NCBI RefSeq assembly: GCF_005049285.1
Contig: NZ_SOSC01000001.1
Location: forward strand, 124,001-188,000
Direction: 5' to 3'
Length of the DNA: 64,000 nucleotides
Source: Halorientalis salina
GTDB taxonomy: Archaea; Halobacteriota; Halobacteria; Halobacteriales; Haloarculaceae
Below, one piece after another: positions 44,924 through 53,530 of this stretch. Within the stretch, counting starts at the first letter, position 1, and every line of letters begins with the position of its first letter. The translations under genes were made by a program, and so were the position numbers. Below the pieces are notes generated by a model. It worked only from the letters and a program-made list of their open reading frames with translations, was not told where the DNA came from and searched no databases.

Positions 44924-45757
44924 ATGACCGTACACAGCGACTGGGGCGACTGGCTCCCCGCAGCCGTCGAAGACGCGAGTCCAGACGGCGTCGCGATCTG
45001 GTATCTCGGCTGCAACGGCTTCGTCCTGAAGGCCGACGACGACACCACCGTCTTCATCGACCCGTATCTGGGTACTGGTGACCCGCCCCGAACCGTCCGG
45101 ATGGTTCCCGTTCCCTTCGACCCGACTGACGTTCGAGAGGCGGATGCCGTGCTGGCCACGCACGAACACTCGGACCACGTCGACGGCCCGAGCCAGGCCC
45201 CGATTCTGGCCGGAACCGGAGCCGACTACGTCGGTCCCGACGACTCGCTCGCGGTCGCCGAGGAAACCGGCTGGACCGACGAGTGGGACGTGGACGAGGG
45301 CCAATTCCACGAGGTCAGCGAGGGAGACACGTTCGAAATCGGCTCCTTTACCGTCCACGTCGAACCGGCCAACGACCCCGACGCGACCCACCCCGTGTCG
45401 TACGTCTTCGAACACGACGCCGGCACGTTCTTCCACGGTGGGGATGCTCGCCCGGGTGCTCCCTTCGAGTCCATCGGTGCGGAGTACGACATCGATCTGG
45501 GCGTCCTGGCCTACGGGACCGACGGAATGTTGCTCGACAAGGAGACGCGCGAGCCGAAATACACCAAGTGGTACAGCGACGAAACGCAGATCTGTGAAGC
45601 CGCGCGTCAACTGGAACTCGATCGACTGCTCCCCTCCCACTGGGACATGTGGAAGGGACTCACCGCAGATCCGACGGCGCTCCACGACCACGTTCGGAGC
45701 TTCGAACATCCAAGCAGACTGGAACTCGTCGAGATCGGTGACCGAGTCGACCTGTAA
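44924..45757 (+). CDS. MBL-fold metallo-hydrolase (UlaG-like)
   Basis: 277 residues with the metal motif THEHSDH (His80, His82, Asp84, His85) and later VEPANDPDATHPVSYVFEHD, FFHGGDAR and LLPSHWDMWK supplying the further His and Asp ligands. The layout is closest to UlaG-type lactonases and related phosphodiesterases. Substrate unknown. The ATG at 44924 gives MTVHSDWGDWLPAAVED, a typical start; the long upstream frame overlaps the sensor gene and is not coding. Confidence 0.82.
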   Translation: MTVHSDWGDWLPAAVEDASPDGVAIWYLGCNGFVLKADDDTTVFIDPYLGTGDPPRTVRMVPVPFDPTDVREADAVLATHEHSDHVDGPSQAPILAGTGADYVGPDDSLAVAEETGWTDEWDVDEGQFHEVSEGDTFEIGSFTVHVEPANDPDATHPVSYVFEHDAGTFFHGGDARPGAPFESIGAEYDIDLGVLAYGTDGMLLDKETREPKYTKWYSDETQICEAARQLELDRLLPSHWDMWKGLTADPTALHDHVRSFEHPSRLELVEIGDRVDL

Positions 45758-45915
45758 CGGTATCGGACCCGAATTCCTCCCTTCTGATCGGTGAAAACCG
45801 GCACTCGACGGGCTCGAAAGCGGCTCTGGGGGAGATATATTTCTCTGATTTATTGTCTGGAAGCATAGGGGAACGGTACGTAGCTTTAATATCGTTGGTA
45901 AACGGACGTGTAAGC

Positions 45916-47166
45916 ATGAGTGAATCGGAGAGTTACGAGGAGGTGACAGTCGCTTCGAACGGGATAACCGTCATCAAGACGTTCGAGGCGGACGCCTTTC
46001 CGGTCCCGGCCATCGCGTTCCGCATCAAGTCCGACCGGACGGAGGCGGTGACAGTTCGGATCGTCGACGAGGTACCGGAGAACGTCGCCGTCGAGGACCT
46101 GGGCTTTCATCCCGAGTACGGGAGCGAGTTCTGGACGATCGAGGACGACGAGATCACGTTCGAGCGCGAAATCGAGTCCGAGGAACAGTACACGACGGTG
46201 TACGGCATCCGGGCGACCGGGACGGACAACGTCGAGCAGTTCCTCACGGAACCGGACATCGCGGACGTGGACCCGCCCCTCGAAGACGAGGACGGCGTCG
46301 TCGGCGGCAGCGGGAGCGACGTGGTCCGCGACGTGATCTCGGGCAACACCGATTCCGTACCGGGCCTGGACGACGAGGAACCGGACGAGGACATTGGGAC
46401 CCTCGATCTGACCGATCCCAACGAGGAAGGTGGCTCGGAAGACGCCCAGGACGACGCCGACGAATCGGCGGCCGACGACGGCGACGAGGCGGACGATGCC
46501 GGAGACGAGACGGAGGCCGAGGCGGACACGGACGAGGCAGACGAATCCGAGGCTGACGCGGACGACGACGGCGCACAGAACGCGGCGACGAACGGGGCCA
46601 CGGGGAACGTCGAGAGCGTGGCCGCGGCCCTGGCGACGGAGATCCGCAACGACGAGGTCGACGACGACGACCTCGACGTGCTCCGCGAAGAACTCGAACT
46701 GGAGGGGGTCGGTAGCGACTCCTCGGACGGCGGCGCTGCCGACGCACGGATCCAGAAACTCCAGACCGACGTGGCCGATCTGGAGGCCTACATCGACGCA
46801 CTGGAGGAGTTCTTAGAGGAGAACGGAACCGGCGTGGACCTCATCGAGGACGTCCAGTCGGGACTCGACGACGTCCAGTCGAAAGTCGACGGCCTCGAAT
46901 CGGACATCGGTGACAACACGGACCAGGTCGAGTCGCTCGACGACAGCGTCGGCGAAGTCAAAAACGACCTGCAGTCGCTGAAAGGCGACATCAAGGACCT
47001 CGACGACGACCTCGAAGACGTCCAGTCGACGGTCGACGACGTCGAGGGCGATCTCGACGAAATCGACGACGTCGAGTCCCGCGTCGACGAGATCGACGGG
47101 GAGATCGAGGAACTCAAGGAGTGGCGCGAGCAGCTCAGTAACGTTCTGGGCGCGACCGACGGGTAA
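45916..47166 (+). CDS. Acidic protein with beta N-domain and long C-terminal coiled coil
   Basis: 416 residues in three parts: an N-terminal beta-rich domain of about 100 residues (VTVASNGITVIKTFEADAFP), an Asp/Glu-rich linker of about 130, and a C-terminal coiled coil built of repeated V/L-DD-V-S/D heptads ending in LKEWREQLSNVLG. The ATG at 45916 follows a TATA-like CTTTAATATC by about 25 bases, whereas the upstream frame is unsupported. It precedes the HisG-like gene by 59 bases. The outline resembles haloarchaeal structural or scaffold proteins; function unknown. Confidence 0.72.
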   Translation: MSESESYEEVTVASNGITVIKTFEADAFPVPAIAFRIKSDRTEAVTVRIVDEVPENVAVEDLGFHPEYGSEFWTIEDDEITFEREIESEEQYTTVYGIRATGTDNVEQFLTEPDIADVDPPLEDEDGVVGGSGSDVVRDVISGNTDSVPGLDDEEPDEDIGTLDLTDPNEEGGSEDAQDDADESAADDGDEADDAGDETEAEADTDEADESEADADDDGAQNAATNGATGNVESVAAALATEIRNDEVDDDDLDVLREELELEGVGSDSSDGGAADARIQKLQTDVADLEAYIDALEEFLEENGTGVDLIEDVQSGLDDVQSKVDGLESDIGDNTDQVESLDDSVGEVKNDLQSLKGDIKDLDDDLEDVQSTVDDVEGDLDEIDDVESRVDEIDGEIEELKEWREQLSNVLGATDG

Positions 47167-47225
47167 CGCGTCGAATCGGTCGGAAACCGGACTCGTTTTA
47201 CTTCCGGCTCGTCTGCGTTTTGATA

Positions 47226-48125
47226 ATGACGACTGTGCGCGTCGCCGTGCCCAGGAAAGGGCGACCGCTCGAAGCCGTCCTCGAACGGATCGCCAGTCGC
47301 ACCGGCACGACCGACCTCGCCGACGAAATCATCTCGACGCTTCAGTACGAAAAAGCCGTCACGAAAGGCAAACAGACCGCCGACTCTGACGTGTACGAAC
47401 GCCTCGCGACCTACAGCGACCTCTACGAGGACAGTACACCTGAGTTCACGCTCATGCGCGACGACCGCGAGGGGATGCCCCGTCGCATCGTCTTCGATAG
47501 CGTGACCGTCTCCGCCGACGACATCGACATCCAACTGGTCGGCCGGGAGGAACCGTTCCGTGCACTCCGGAAACACGAGTTCGCGCTCGGCTTCGACAGC
47601 GCCGATCTCGTCCTGGAGGAAGTCGTCGAACTGACGGCCGACCCGCTCAGATCCCTCGCGGAAGTCAACGACCGGATCGACCCGCGGGACACGGACGTTC
47701 GGATCGTGTCTGGTCTCGGTGATACGGTCTGGCACTCCCTGTTAGCGACGCCCGAAATCAGACGCGAACTCGATGGGGAGCTAAACCGATCGTTCGTCGA
47801 CGCCTACGAGGGCGAGTTCTGTATCTCGCCCCGATACGAGCGACTGGTCGAGGCGGTGCTGGGGACCGACGCTATCGAGAACCTCTCCTTTACCTATCCC
47901 GAACCGGGGACGGTCGAGGAAGCAGCCATCGCCGAGACGGGGATCGGCGTCTACCTCACGGTCACAGGGTCGACGGCCCACGACCACGGCCTCGAACTCG
48001 GCGAAAAGCTGTTCCCCAGTGAGACCGTGCTGTTGGAAAACACGGCGGAAAAAACCGAGGCCGTCGAGCAGGCGACCGACGTCATCGTCGACTCCGATCT
48101 GGAGACCGAACTGGCGACGTCTTGA
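47226..48125 (+). CDS. HisG-like (ATP phosphoribosyltransferase-fold) protein
   Basis: 299 residues starting MTTVRVAVPRKGRPLEAVLE, very like the HisG opening (xxIAxPxKGR). A middle segment FRALRKHEFALGFDSADLVL recalls the HisG region around IPELV..G..D.GI.G.D. The late ETGIGVYLTVTGSTAHDHGL recalls the PRPP-binding ETGxTLxxNGL stretch. Divergence is strong, and the PRPP-binding residues are not clearly conserved, so enzyme activity is doubtful. It follows the coiled-coil gene and is the last gene before the 2.6 kb desert. A plain hypothetical is the alternative. Confidence 0.6.
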   Translation: MTTVRVAVPRKGRPLEAVLERIASRTGTTDLADEIISTLQYEKAVTKGKQTADSDVYERLATYSDLYEDSTPEFTLMRDDREGMPRRIVFDSVTVSADDIDIQLVGREEPFRALRKHEFALGFDSADLVLEEVVELTADPLRSLAEVNDRIDPRDTDVRIVSGLGDTVWHSLLATPEIRRELDGELNRSFVDAYEGEFCISPRYERLVEAVLGTDAIENLSFTYPEPGTVEEAAIAETGIGVYLTVTGSTAHDHGLELGEKLFPSETVLLENTAEKTEAVEQATDVIVDSDLETELATS

Positions 48126-50737
48126 TTCTGCAATCCAATATTGGCGAGCGGGTTCTAACAGACGATCCGATCAGAATCACGACCGGTCGCTGATCGAGCG
48201 ATTCGAATACGGCCCTTTGCGCCGCGGGAACGATTCGGTCACCATACCGCAGACGACTCTGATCGCCTCTACGAGCTGTAATCGCAGTTTTTCGATACTC
48301 GTCACCGCACAGATCTCGATTCGAATTTCGGCCACTTTCCGTATAGCGACATACGGTATATGAGTTCGGTAGCGAACACGCCACTATGTCGAGTATCTGC
48401 AAAAAGTACTGGAATCACGGCCAGATCGTCGCCGATGAGTGTTCTGCGGATACAGCGGCGTGCTGACTTCTGATTTATCCCGATAGATGTGTTACGGATG
48501 CCTTACTGGCACACAACTTGGATACAGCACACCTGGTCCAGCAACACGAACCGATTTGCCGTCTCTCGGCTGGATCTCCCTGGGATTCACGGCGGACAAA
48601 TGGGACGTGATCTTGATGATGCTGTCTGCTCGATACACAGAGGTTCCAACGACTCGGAGACGTCCGACCGTGGGCTTAGAGACTGAGATTTTCGGTAGAA
48701 TTGGCGAGCCACACCTGGCGGACCCACATAGACATTGACATGATCCGTGTTGTCGAATTGGGACTCTGTATCTGACCAGGGTTACCGGTGAAATGAACTC
48801 CACCGGGTTCGATAACCGCGTAACGTCAGTGCTCCGGCACGACATGCGACGAGGTGCTGTAAATCGAATGGAATGTTTGCCCACTGGGCGACCTGCGACC
48901 TACCAGAGCGTTACGTTGGCCAGCTGTTTCCGCGAAGACAGCCACTCCAGGGGATCGACCAGATTCGAGTAACTCGATCATGGAGAACCCAGTGTTAACT
49001 CCGAATCGGTTTGAAGACGGTATCGTCGGCTGTGCGTTCCACGGTAGGTTACGTCTCAGAACAGGATATACTCCATCGGCTTTGCTGTCTTCGTAGTGCT
49101 CTGAGTAACGGCGCAACGACAGTAGAACGGTTCAGCATCGGAAAACAAATCCGGTCTTTGCAGGCACTCACAGCGACGGAGCAATCGTGAACACGAGGGA
49201 CAACTCGTTTCACTGGCAGCCGTTGCGATGAAAAAACCGCCGGCGAGGCACATCCCGGATATCGATCTGTCTCAGAAGCCGTGCTTTTGGAGTCCGAGTC
49301 CGCCACTGTTCTCGACGTGTACAACAAATTCCCCAAGGCGTATCACTGAAAGTACTGATTTTCTGGCCGAGATACGAGGCGTCCGGTCACAGCGATAGAC
49401 GCCGATTCGATCGGACAGAGGTTCGGTTCCGTCCGACTGTACGATCAGTCTCGGTCGGTCTGGATTCCCGTCCCTGGAAGCACCGATGTTCGGCCTCTAC
49501 CCTGGGGGTCAGCGTCTGATTCCCCCCTTCCAGAGGAGTCCGCTGATGAAGTGATTGGAAACTAGTTCCGTTGGAGGCCCCAGTTTAATATTCGTCTTAC
49601 CATCACCAGTCACTGATTTTCTAACACCAGTTACCCAAATATTGTACTTTGTAGGCGAGTTATTTGATGCTGATAACTCAAATAAGATAGTTTATTTGGG
49701 TAACTGTGTCGTTTCGATCCGTGTGTTAATCCATTCAATTCGAATCGGTGGGTCGACATTCGGATCGCGTTTTTCTCCTGACTAACGCTATCGGTTTGAC
49801 TTCATTGGCGCTCAATCGAACCAGTACCCCTGCTGGACTGTGGCCTTCGCTGGAGGAAGACCCCGGTACTGGTGGTTCCGGAACACGAGTCTTTGATCTC
49901 GTCAGTTGGCAACGACGAACCGATCAAAAAATTCTGGCTATACGTACTTTACGTCGAAGAGTATCGGCGTCGTCTAAAACAAGCAAAAACCAGGGATACT
50001 GCTAAATCCGAAACTCTTCCACACGATCAATGCTTTGCACGGGACCTATAAACGGCATTACGCTATATCGATTGGCTTTGTTAGTTCGGATATCCGCCGA
50101 AGATTCACAGTGCCGATAGAATGGTTCTGTGCCCGATGTGGGCACATTCTCAGTGATTGAGGTTACTTTGAAACCCGTACTGTATGACTGTTTCGGAGTC
50201 GCAGGTTCGAGGTGTCGGCTGGGACAGATACCGAATTGTTACTGTCCGGCATCGCTGCCGACCTGCCTGCGTCGCATAATCGATTAACCACCTTCGATAC
50301 CCGACTTAGCTGGACGCGTCTTTCAGATTTTTCTCAGCGAACTCCTGCGTGAACACCTCCCACGCGACGCTTTGCTGTTAACGTCCCGATCCCGGGTGAC
50401 GAGGTGTAGGGTCCCCATCGACTTTCACTGCCGACCGGGAGAACCAGGGCGGGATGGCACCGTGTTCTTCAATTACACTCCGGAAACGGCGAATTTGTGG
50501 TGTGAGCTCCTCGCTGTCTCATCGCCTACTCGGTATTACCCCGATCCAGCCGGAACGTGGGGGTTCGTCGCAGGCCCGAAAGGACTGACTCTCAGAAACG
50601 GTGAATACCCGGTCAAAGAGGGGTTCGCTGGCATTTCAGTCGGGATTTTGCGGAGCCATGCGAAGCTCCATCGACCTGATTTGCTTATTCGGATTACTGA
50701 GGACAGATTAAAGACGGCATCGCGAGAAAGGGCAGAC
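48126..50737. other. AT-richer gene desert of 2.6 kb
   Basis: No supportable gene is seen. Open frames of 60-130 codons exist on both strands, but their composition is unlike haloarchaeal proteins (many Cys, Arg, Ser and Trp, few Asp/Glu) and they overlap one another. Base composition is clearly less GC-rich than on either side. Contents worth noting are a nested inverted repeat at 49628-49706 and a possible broken PIN-domain remnant on the minus strand at 50306-50418. A decayed accessory patch next to the integrase gene is the likeliest reading. Confidence 0.55.
49628..49706. repeat. Nested inverted repeat, possible miniature element
   Basis: A perfect 14-base inverted repeat (CAGTTACCCAAATA at 49628-49641 and its complement at 49693-49706) encloses 51 bases that include a second perfect 7-base hairpin (GAGTTAT at 49657-49663, ATAACTC at 49673-49679). 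The whole 79-base unit could fold into one cruciform. No clear target duplication is visible at its edges. Confidence 0.6.
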
Positions 50738-51139
50738 ATGGCAACCGAGCGGGACGCTGACACGACTCGGACAGCGGTCCGGACCTACGTGCCGTCCTAC
50801 CAGAAAGACGAGTGGGAACGTCACGCCGATGAGATGGACATGAGCCTCAGCGAGTTCGTTCGGACGATGGTTCAGGCCGGTCGGCGCGGGTTCTCGGGCG
50901 GCGACGTCCCGGATACTGACACCGATTCGGGGTCAGACTCTGGAGGCGGGACTGAGGAATTGGAAGAACGGATTCTGGCAATCCTGACGGAATCAGAGCC
51001 GCTATCCTGGGACGAGCTGTTGACTGCGGTCACCGGTGATATCGAATCGAGTCTCGACGAGACGTTACAGGAGCTCCAAGCCGCGAATCGGATCCAGTAC
51101 AGCGGCCGGGAAGGCGGGTACGTGCTCGGTGAGCAATGA
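50738..51139 (+). CDS. DUF5805 family protein paired with an integrase
   Basis: 133 residues. The first half, TRTAVRTYVPSYQKDEWERH followed by ADEMDMSLSEFVRTMVQAGR, is a ribbon-helix-helix-like segment typical of DUF5805. An acidic linker and a winged-helix-like C-terminal part (LTESEPLSWDELLTAVTGDI) follow. It overlaps the integrase start by ATGA, so the two are co-translated, and this pairing recurs in haloarchaea. It probably binds DNA and assists or controls the recombinase (inference). Confidence 0.75.
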   Translation: MATERDADTTRTAVRTYVPSYQKDEWERHADEMDMSLSEFVRTMVQAGRRGFSGGDVPDTDTDSGSDSGGGTEELEERILAILTESEPLSWDELLTAVTGDIESSLDETLQELQAANRIQYSGREGGYVLGEQ

Positions 51140-52176
51140 GCCAGCAACGTGGGGCGGCTGACCCCGACGATCCGATCGGGTATTTCCTCGAAGACATCGA
51201 GTACCAAGGGAAATCATCGCGAACTCGCAACTCCTACGAGCGGGTCCTCCGGGAGTTCGAGTCGTCCCTCGGAGACCGCGGCGTCGACGGTGGACTCGAT
51301 GACATCTCCTACCGTGAGTGCATGTCCTGGGTCCACTCGTTGCGAGGGGCTCACGCCGAGAGTTCGATCGCCACGTACGCCTCCTACCTCCATCGATTTT
51401 ACTCGTATATGGTCCAGGTCGGCGTGTTCGAATCGAATCCCATGACGGTCGTCATGGAGGAGATGGACGAGTCGATCCACACCGATCCGACACGCCGAGA
51501 CATTCCGGTCGAGGAAATGCGCGGGTTCGTGGGGGCGATGCGGCACCCCCTCGACCGTGCGGTGATCGTCACACTGTTGAAAACAGGGATGCGGTCCGGT
51601 GAACTGTGTAATCTCGACGTTCGAGACGTGAACATCGCCGGGCTCGACCTGTCCGATGCGAGATTCGACGAGGTGCGTCCCCAACTGCAGGGGAAGCCAG
51701 ATTCGATATACGTAAGCCAGGAACCGGCCCAGGGAAGTCGGGTAAACGGTGAGGAACGTTCCGCCTCGAACAAGCGCAAGCGCGCAACTATCGTTCCCGT
51801 GGACGACGAGCTCAGAGCGACACTCGAACGGTGGCTGGCTGTCCGGCCCGATCCGTCGTCCTCCGCGAACCCCTTGTTCGTGACGACATCCCGGAACTGG
51901 GGCCAACGAGTGACTATCGACGCGGTCCATCACCTCGTCACGACCAACGCGGAACGCATGGGCTGGTATCGAACGGGTGGCGGCCCACAAGAGAACGTCA
52001 CACCCCACTACTTCCGGCACTTCTTCACGACACACCTCAGAGACAGGACCGGGGATCGTGGAATCGTGAAGTACCTCCGGGGCGACGTCGCCTCGGACAT
52101 CATCGATACCTACACACACAACTGGGGGTCACGCGTTCGAGACACGTACGAAGAATCGATCTACGAACTGCTCTGA
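51136..52176 (+). CDS. Tyrosine recombinase (XerC/D-like integrase)
   Basis: 346 residues. The N-terminal SAM-like core-binding domain (about 10-115) is followed by the catalytic domain. Arg153 (TGMRSGE), His291-x2-Arg294 (HYFRH) and Tyr326 (DTYTHNW) form most of the active site; the usual His/Trp between them looks like Asp317. A lysine-rich loop NKRKRATIV probably gives the beta-turn Lys. It could serve chromosome dimer resolution or integration of an element. Its partner DUF5805 gene is conserved, while the flanks on both sides are decayed DNA. Confidence 0.87.
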   Translation: MSQQRGAADPDDPIGYFLEDIEYQGKSSRTRNSYERVLREFESSLGDRGVDGGLDDISYRECMSWVHSLRGAHAESSIATYASYLHRFYSYMVQVGVFESNPMTVVMEEMDESIHTDPTRRDIPVEEMRGFVGAMRHPLDRAVIVTLLKTGMRSGELCNLDVRDVNIAGLDLSDARFDEVRPQLQGKPDSIYVSQEPAQGSRVNGEERSASNKRKRATIVPVDDELRATLERWLAVRPDPSSSANPLFVTTSRNWGQRVTIDAVHHLVTTNAERMGWYRTGGGPQENVTPHYFRHFFTTHLRDRTGDRGIVKYLRGDVASDIIDTYTHNWGSRVRDTYEESIYELL

Positions 52177-52474
52177 GCTTCGCGCTGGTCCCTTTGCAAT
52201 ATCACGAAGTAGATGTCTAATTCTTAATTAATTCAGTATTACATTCGAGTGTATCGCCTCAAATGTATAAATCATATATCGCTATACAGAACTGAGGGGT
52301 AGTGGCTGCTATTGAGAGAAGGCATTCCACGATTCGTCCTCGAGCAAAACGAAGGGTAGCAGCGTCGTTTGGTGGATGCAGTGACTCAGAATCTAGACAA
52401 GTAAGATCGATGTGACCTCGAAATAGTGTTATATCAGGATCGCCGTACGGTGGTCCCTGTTTCACCCCCAGCAA

Positions 52475-52748
52475 AGCGATCGGGAACTGAGACGACATGA
52501 GCCAAGAAAAACCGTCCCGCGAACGCTCAAGCCCGACGCCGAAGTGTACCGGGCCGTCGAGAACGCGAAGGGTGAATTCGGCGTCTAGATCCGCTCTGAC
52601 GAAATGTCCTATCCCGCACGGTTCAATATACGAAGTCCGTTTTCCCGAACCGCCAGGCGCTCCTGGAGATAGCCGAAGGCGAGTAGGCCCGAATCGGATC
52701 GGTTCGCACAGCAGTCCCGACATCGTCCTCGGGTAAGTCGACCGCTGA
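52475..52748 (+). pseudogene. nuoD: Broken 3' fragment of nuoD (NADH dehydrogenase-like subunit D)
   Basis: Translating across breaks gives VPRTLKPDAEVYRAVENAKG then EFGV-stop-IRSDEMSYPARFNIRSP, a one-base frameshift near 52640, NRQALLEIAEGE-stop, a second shift, and DIVLG-stop-VDR-stop. This follows the highly conserved C-terminus of NuoD/NuoCD (…KGEFGxYIxSDGxxxPxRxxIRxPxFxxLQAL…DIVxGExDR). The first in-frame stop is at 52586-52588, with further stops near 52682 and 52734. No other nuo gene is in the window, so this is a displaced copy of the gene's end. It lies 300 bases past the integrase. Confidence 0.72.
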
Positions 52749-52807
52749 AAGGGCCTGTTTTTGGCGAACCTAAAAGTTCAAGAGGCTCCCGTGATTCCTC
52801 ACCAGTA

Positions 52808-53530
52808 ATGAGCTCAGGACTCGCAGCGGAGACAGAGACGGAGACTGACGAGACGTTCACGTTCGACGATCTCAGCGTCGTGATGGGGACCTACAACGAG
52901 GAGGAAGCCATTGGCACAGTACTGTCGGACATCGAGTCCGTGACCGACGGCAAGGCCGAAGTCGTCTGTGTCGACGGGTCCGACGACCGAACTCCCGAGA
53001 TTGCACGGGATCACGGGGCCCGGGTCATCGAGCAGGAACCCCAGGGATACGGCGTCGCCGTCCGGGAGGCCGTCCTTTCGGCTGACCGGCCCATCGTCGT
53101 GACCACAGACTGCGACGACACGTATCCGATGGATCGACTTCCGGACTTCCTGGCGCGGATCAACGAGGGCTACGACGTGGTCAGCGGCGACCGGTTGTAC
53201 TACGGGGCCAAGACGATGCCGTCGTTCAACCGGTTCGGTAATCACGCCTTCGCGGTCCTCGCCAGTGCCCTCGCCGGCGAGCAAGTCCACGACACGACCA
53301 CCGGAATGCGCGCGTATCGGCGCGAACTCATCCAGCAGATCCAATGGACCGAGAACACCGGACTGTCGGCGGAGCTGTTGCTTCGTCCGCTGATTCGGAA
53401 CTACGAGGTCTGTGAGATCCCCATCGAGTACGGCGAACGCAAGGGCGAGACCAAACTCGATCCCCTTAGCGGTGGGGCCGCGATCGCCAAATCCATCTGC
53501 AAGGTCTGTCTGGAGGAACGGTTCCGGTAA
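52808..53530 (+). CDS. Family 2 glycosyltransferase (dolichyl-phosphate sugar synthase-like)
   Basis: 240 residues, GT-A fold without membrane segments: SVVMGTYNEEEAIGTVLSDI, VVCVDGSDDRTPEIARDHGA and TTDCDDTYP (metal-binding Asp) are typical of DPM1/AglD-like enzymes. It would move a sugar from a nucleotide donor to dolichyl phosphate or another lipid. A TATA-like CCTAAAAGTT lies about 30 bases upstream. It is convergent, end to end, with a GT-C type membrane glycosyltransferase, its plausible functional partner. Confidence 0.85.
   Translation: MSSGLAAETETETDETFTFDDLSVVMGTYNEEEAIGTVLSDIESVTDGKAEVVCVDGSDDRTPEIARDHGARVIEQEPQGYGVAVREAVLSADRPIVVTTDCDDTYPMDRLPDFLARINEGYDVVSGDRLYYGAKTMPSFNRFGNHAFAVLASALAGEQVHDTTTGMRAYRRELIQQIQWTENTGLSAELLLRPLIRNYEVCEIPIEYGERKGETKLDPLSGGAAIAKSICKVCLEERFR

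Noticed and set aside
45853-45915. Earlier start for the coiled-coil protein
   Set aside because: The TATA-like box near 45890 lies inside this extension, so translation must begin downstream at 45916.
48492-48884. 130-codon frame on the minus strand in the desert
   Set aside because: Rich in Arg, Ser and Cys, poor in acidic residues, overlapping other frames and without domain signs.
49056-49253. 65-codon cysteine-rich frame on the minus strand
   Set aside because: The cysteine spacing suggests a zinc site at first sight, but there is no promoter, no acidic bias and a longer competing frame over the same bases.
50372-50737. Upstream extension of the DUF5805 frame
   Set aside because: The family N-terminus starts at the ATG at 50738 and the extension has no domain character.
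52259-52723. 154-codon frame on the minus strand
   Set aside because: It is antisense to the nuoD remnant and has no recognisable features.
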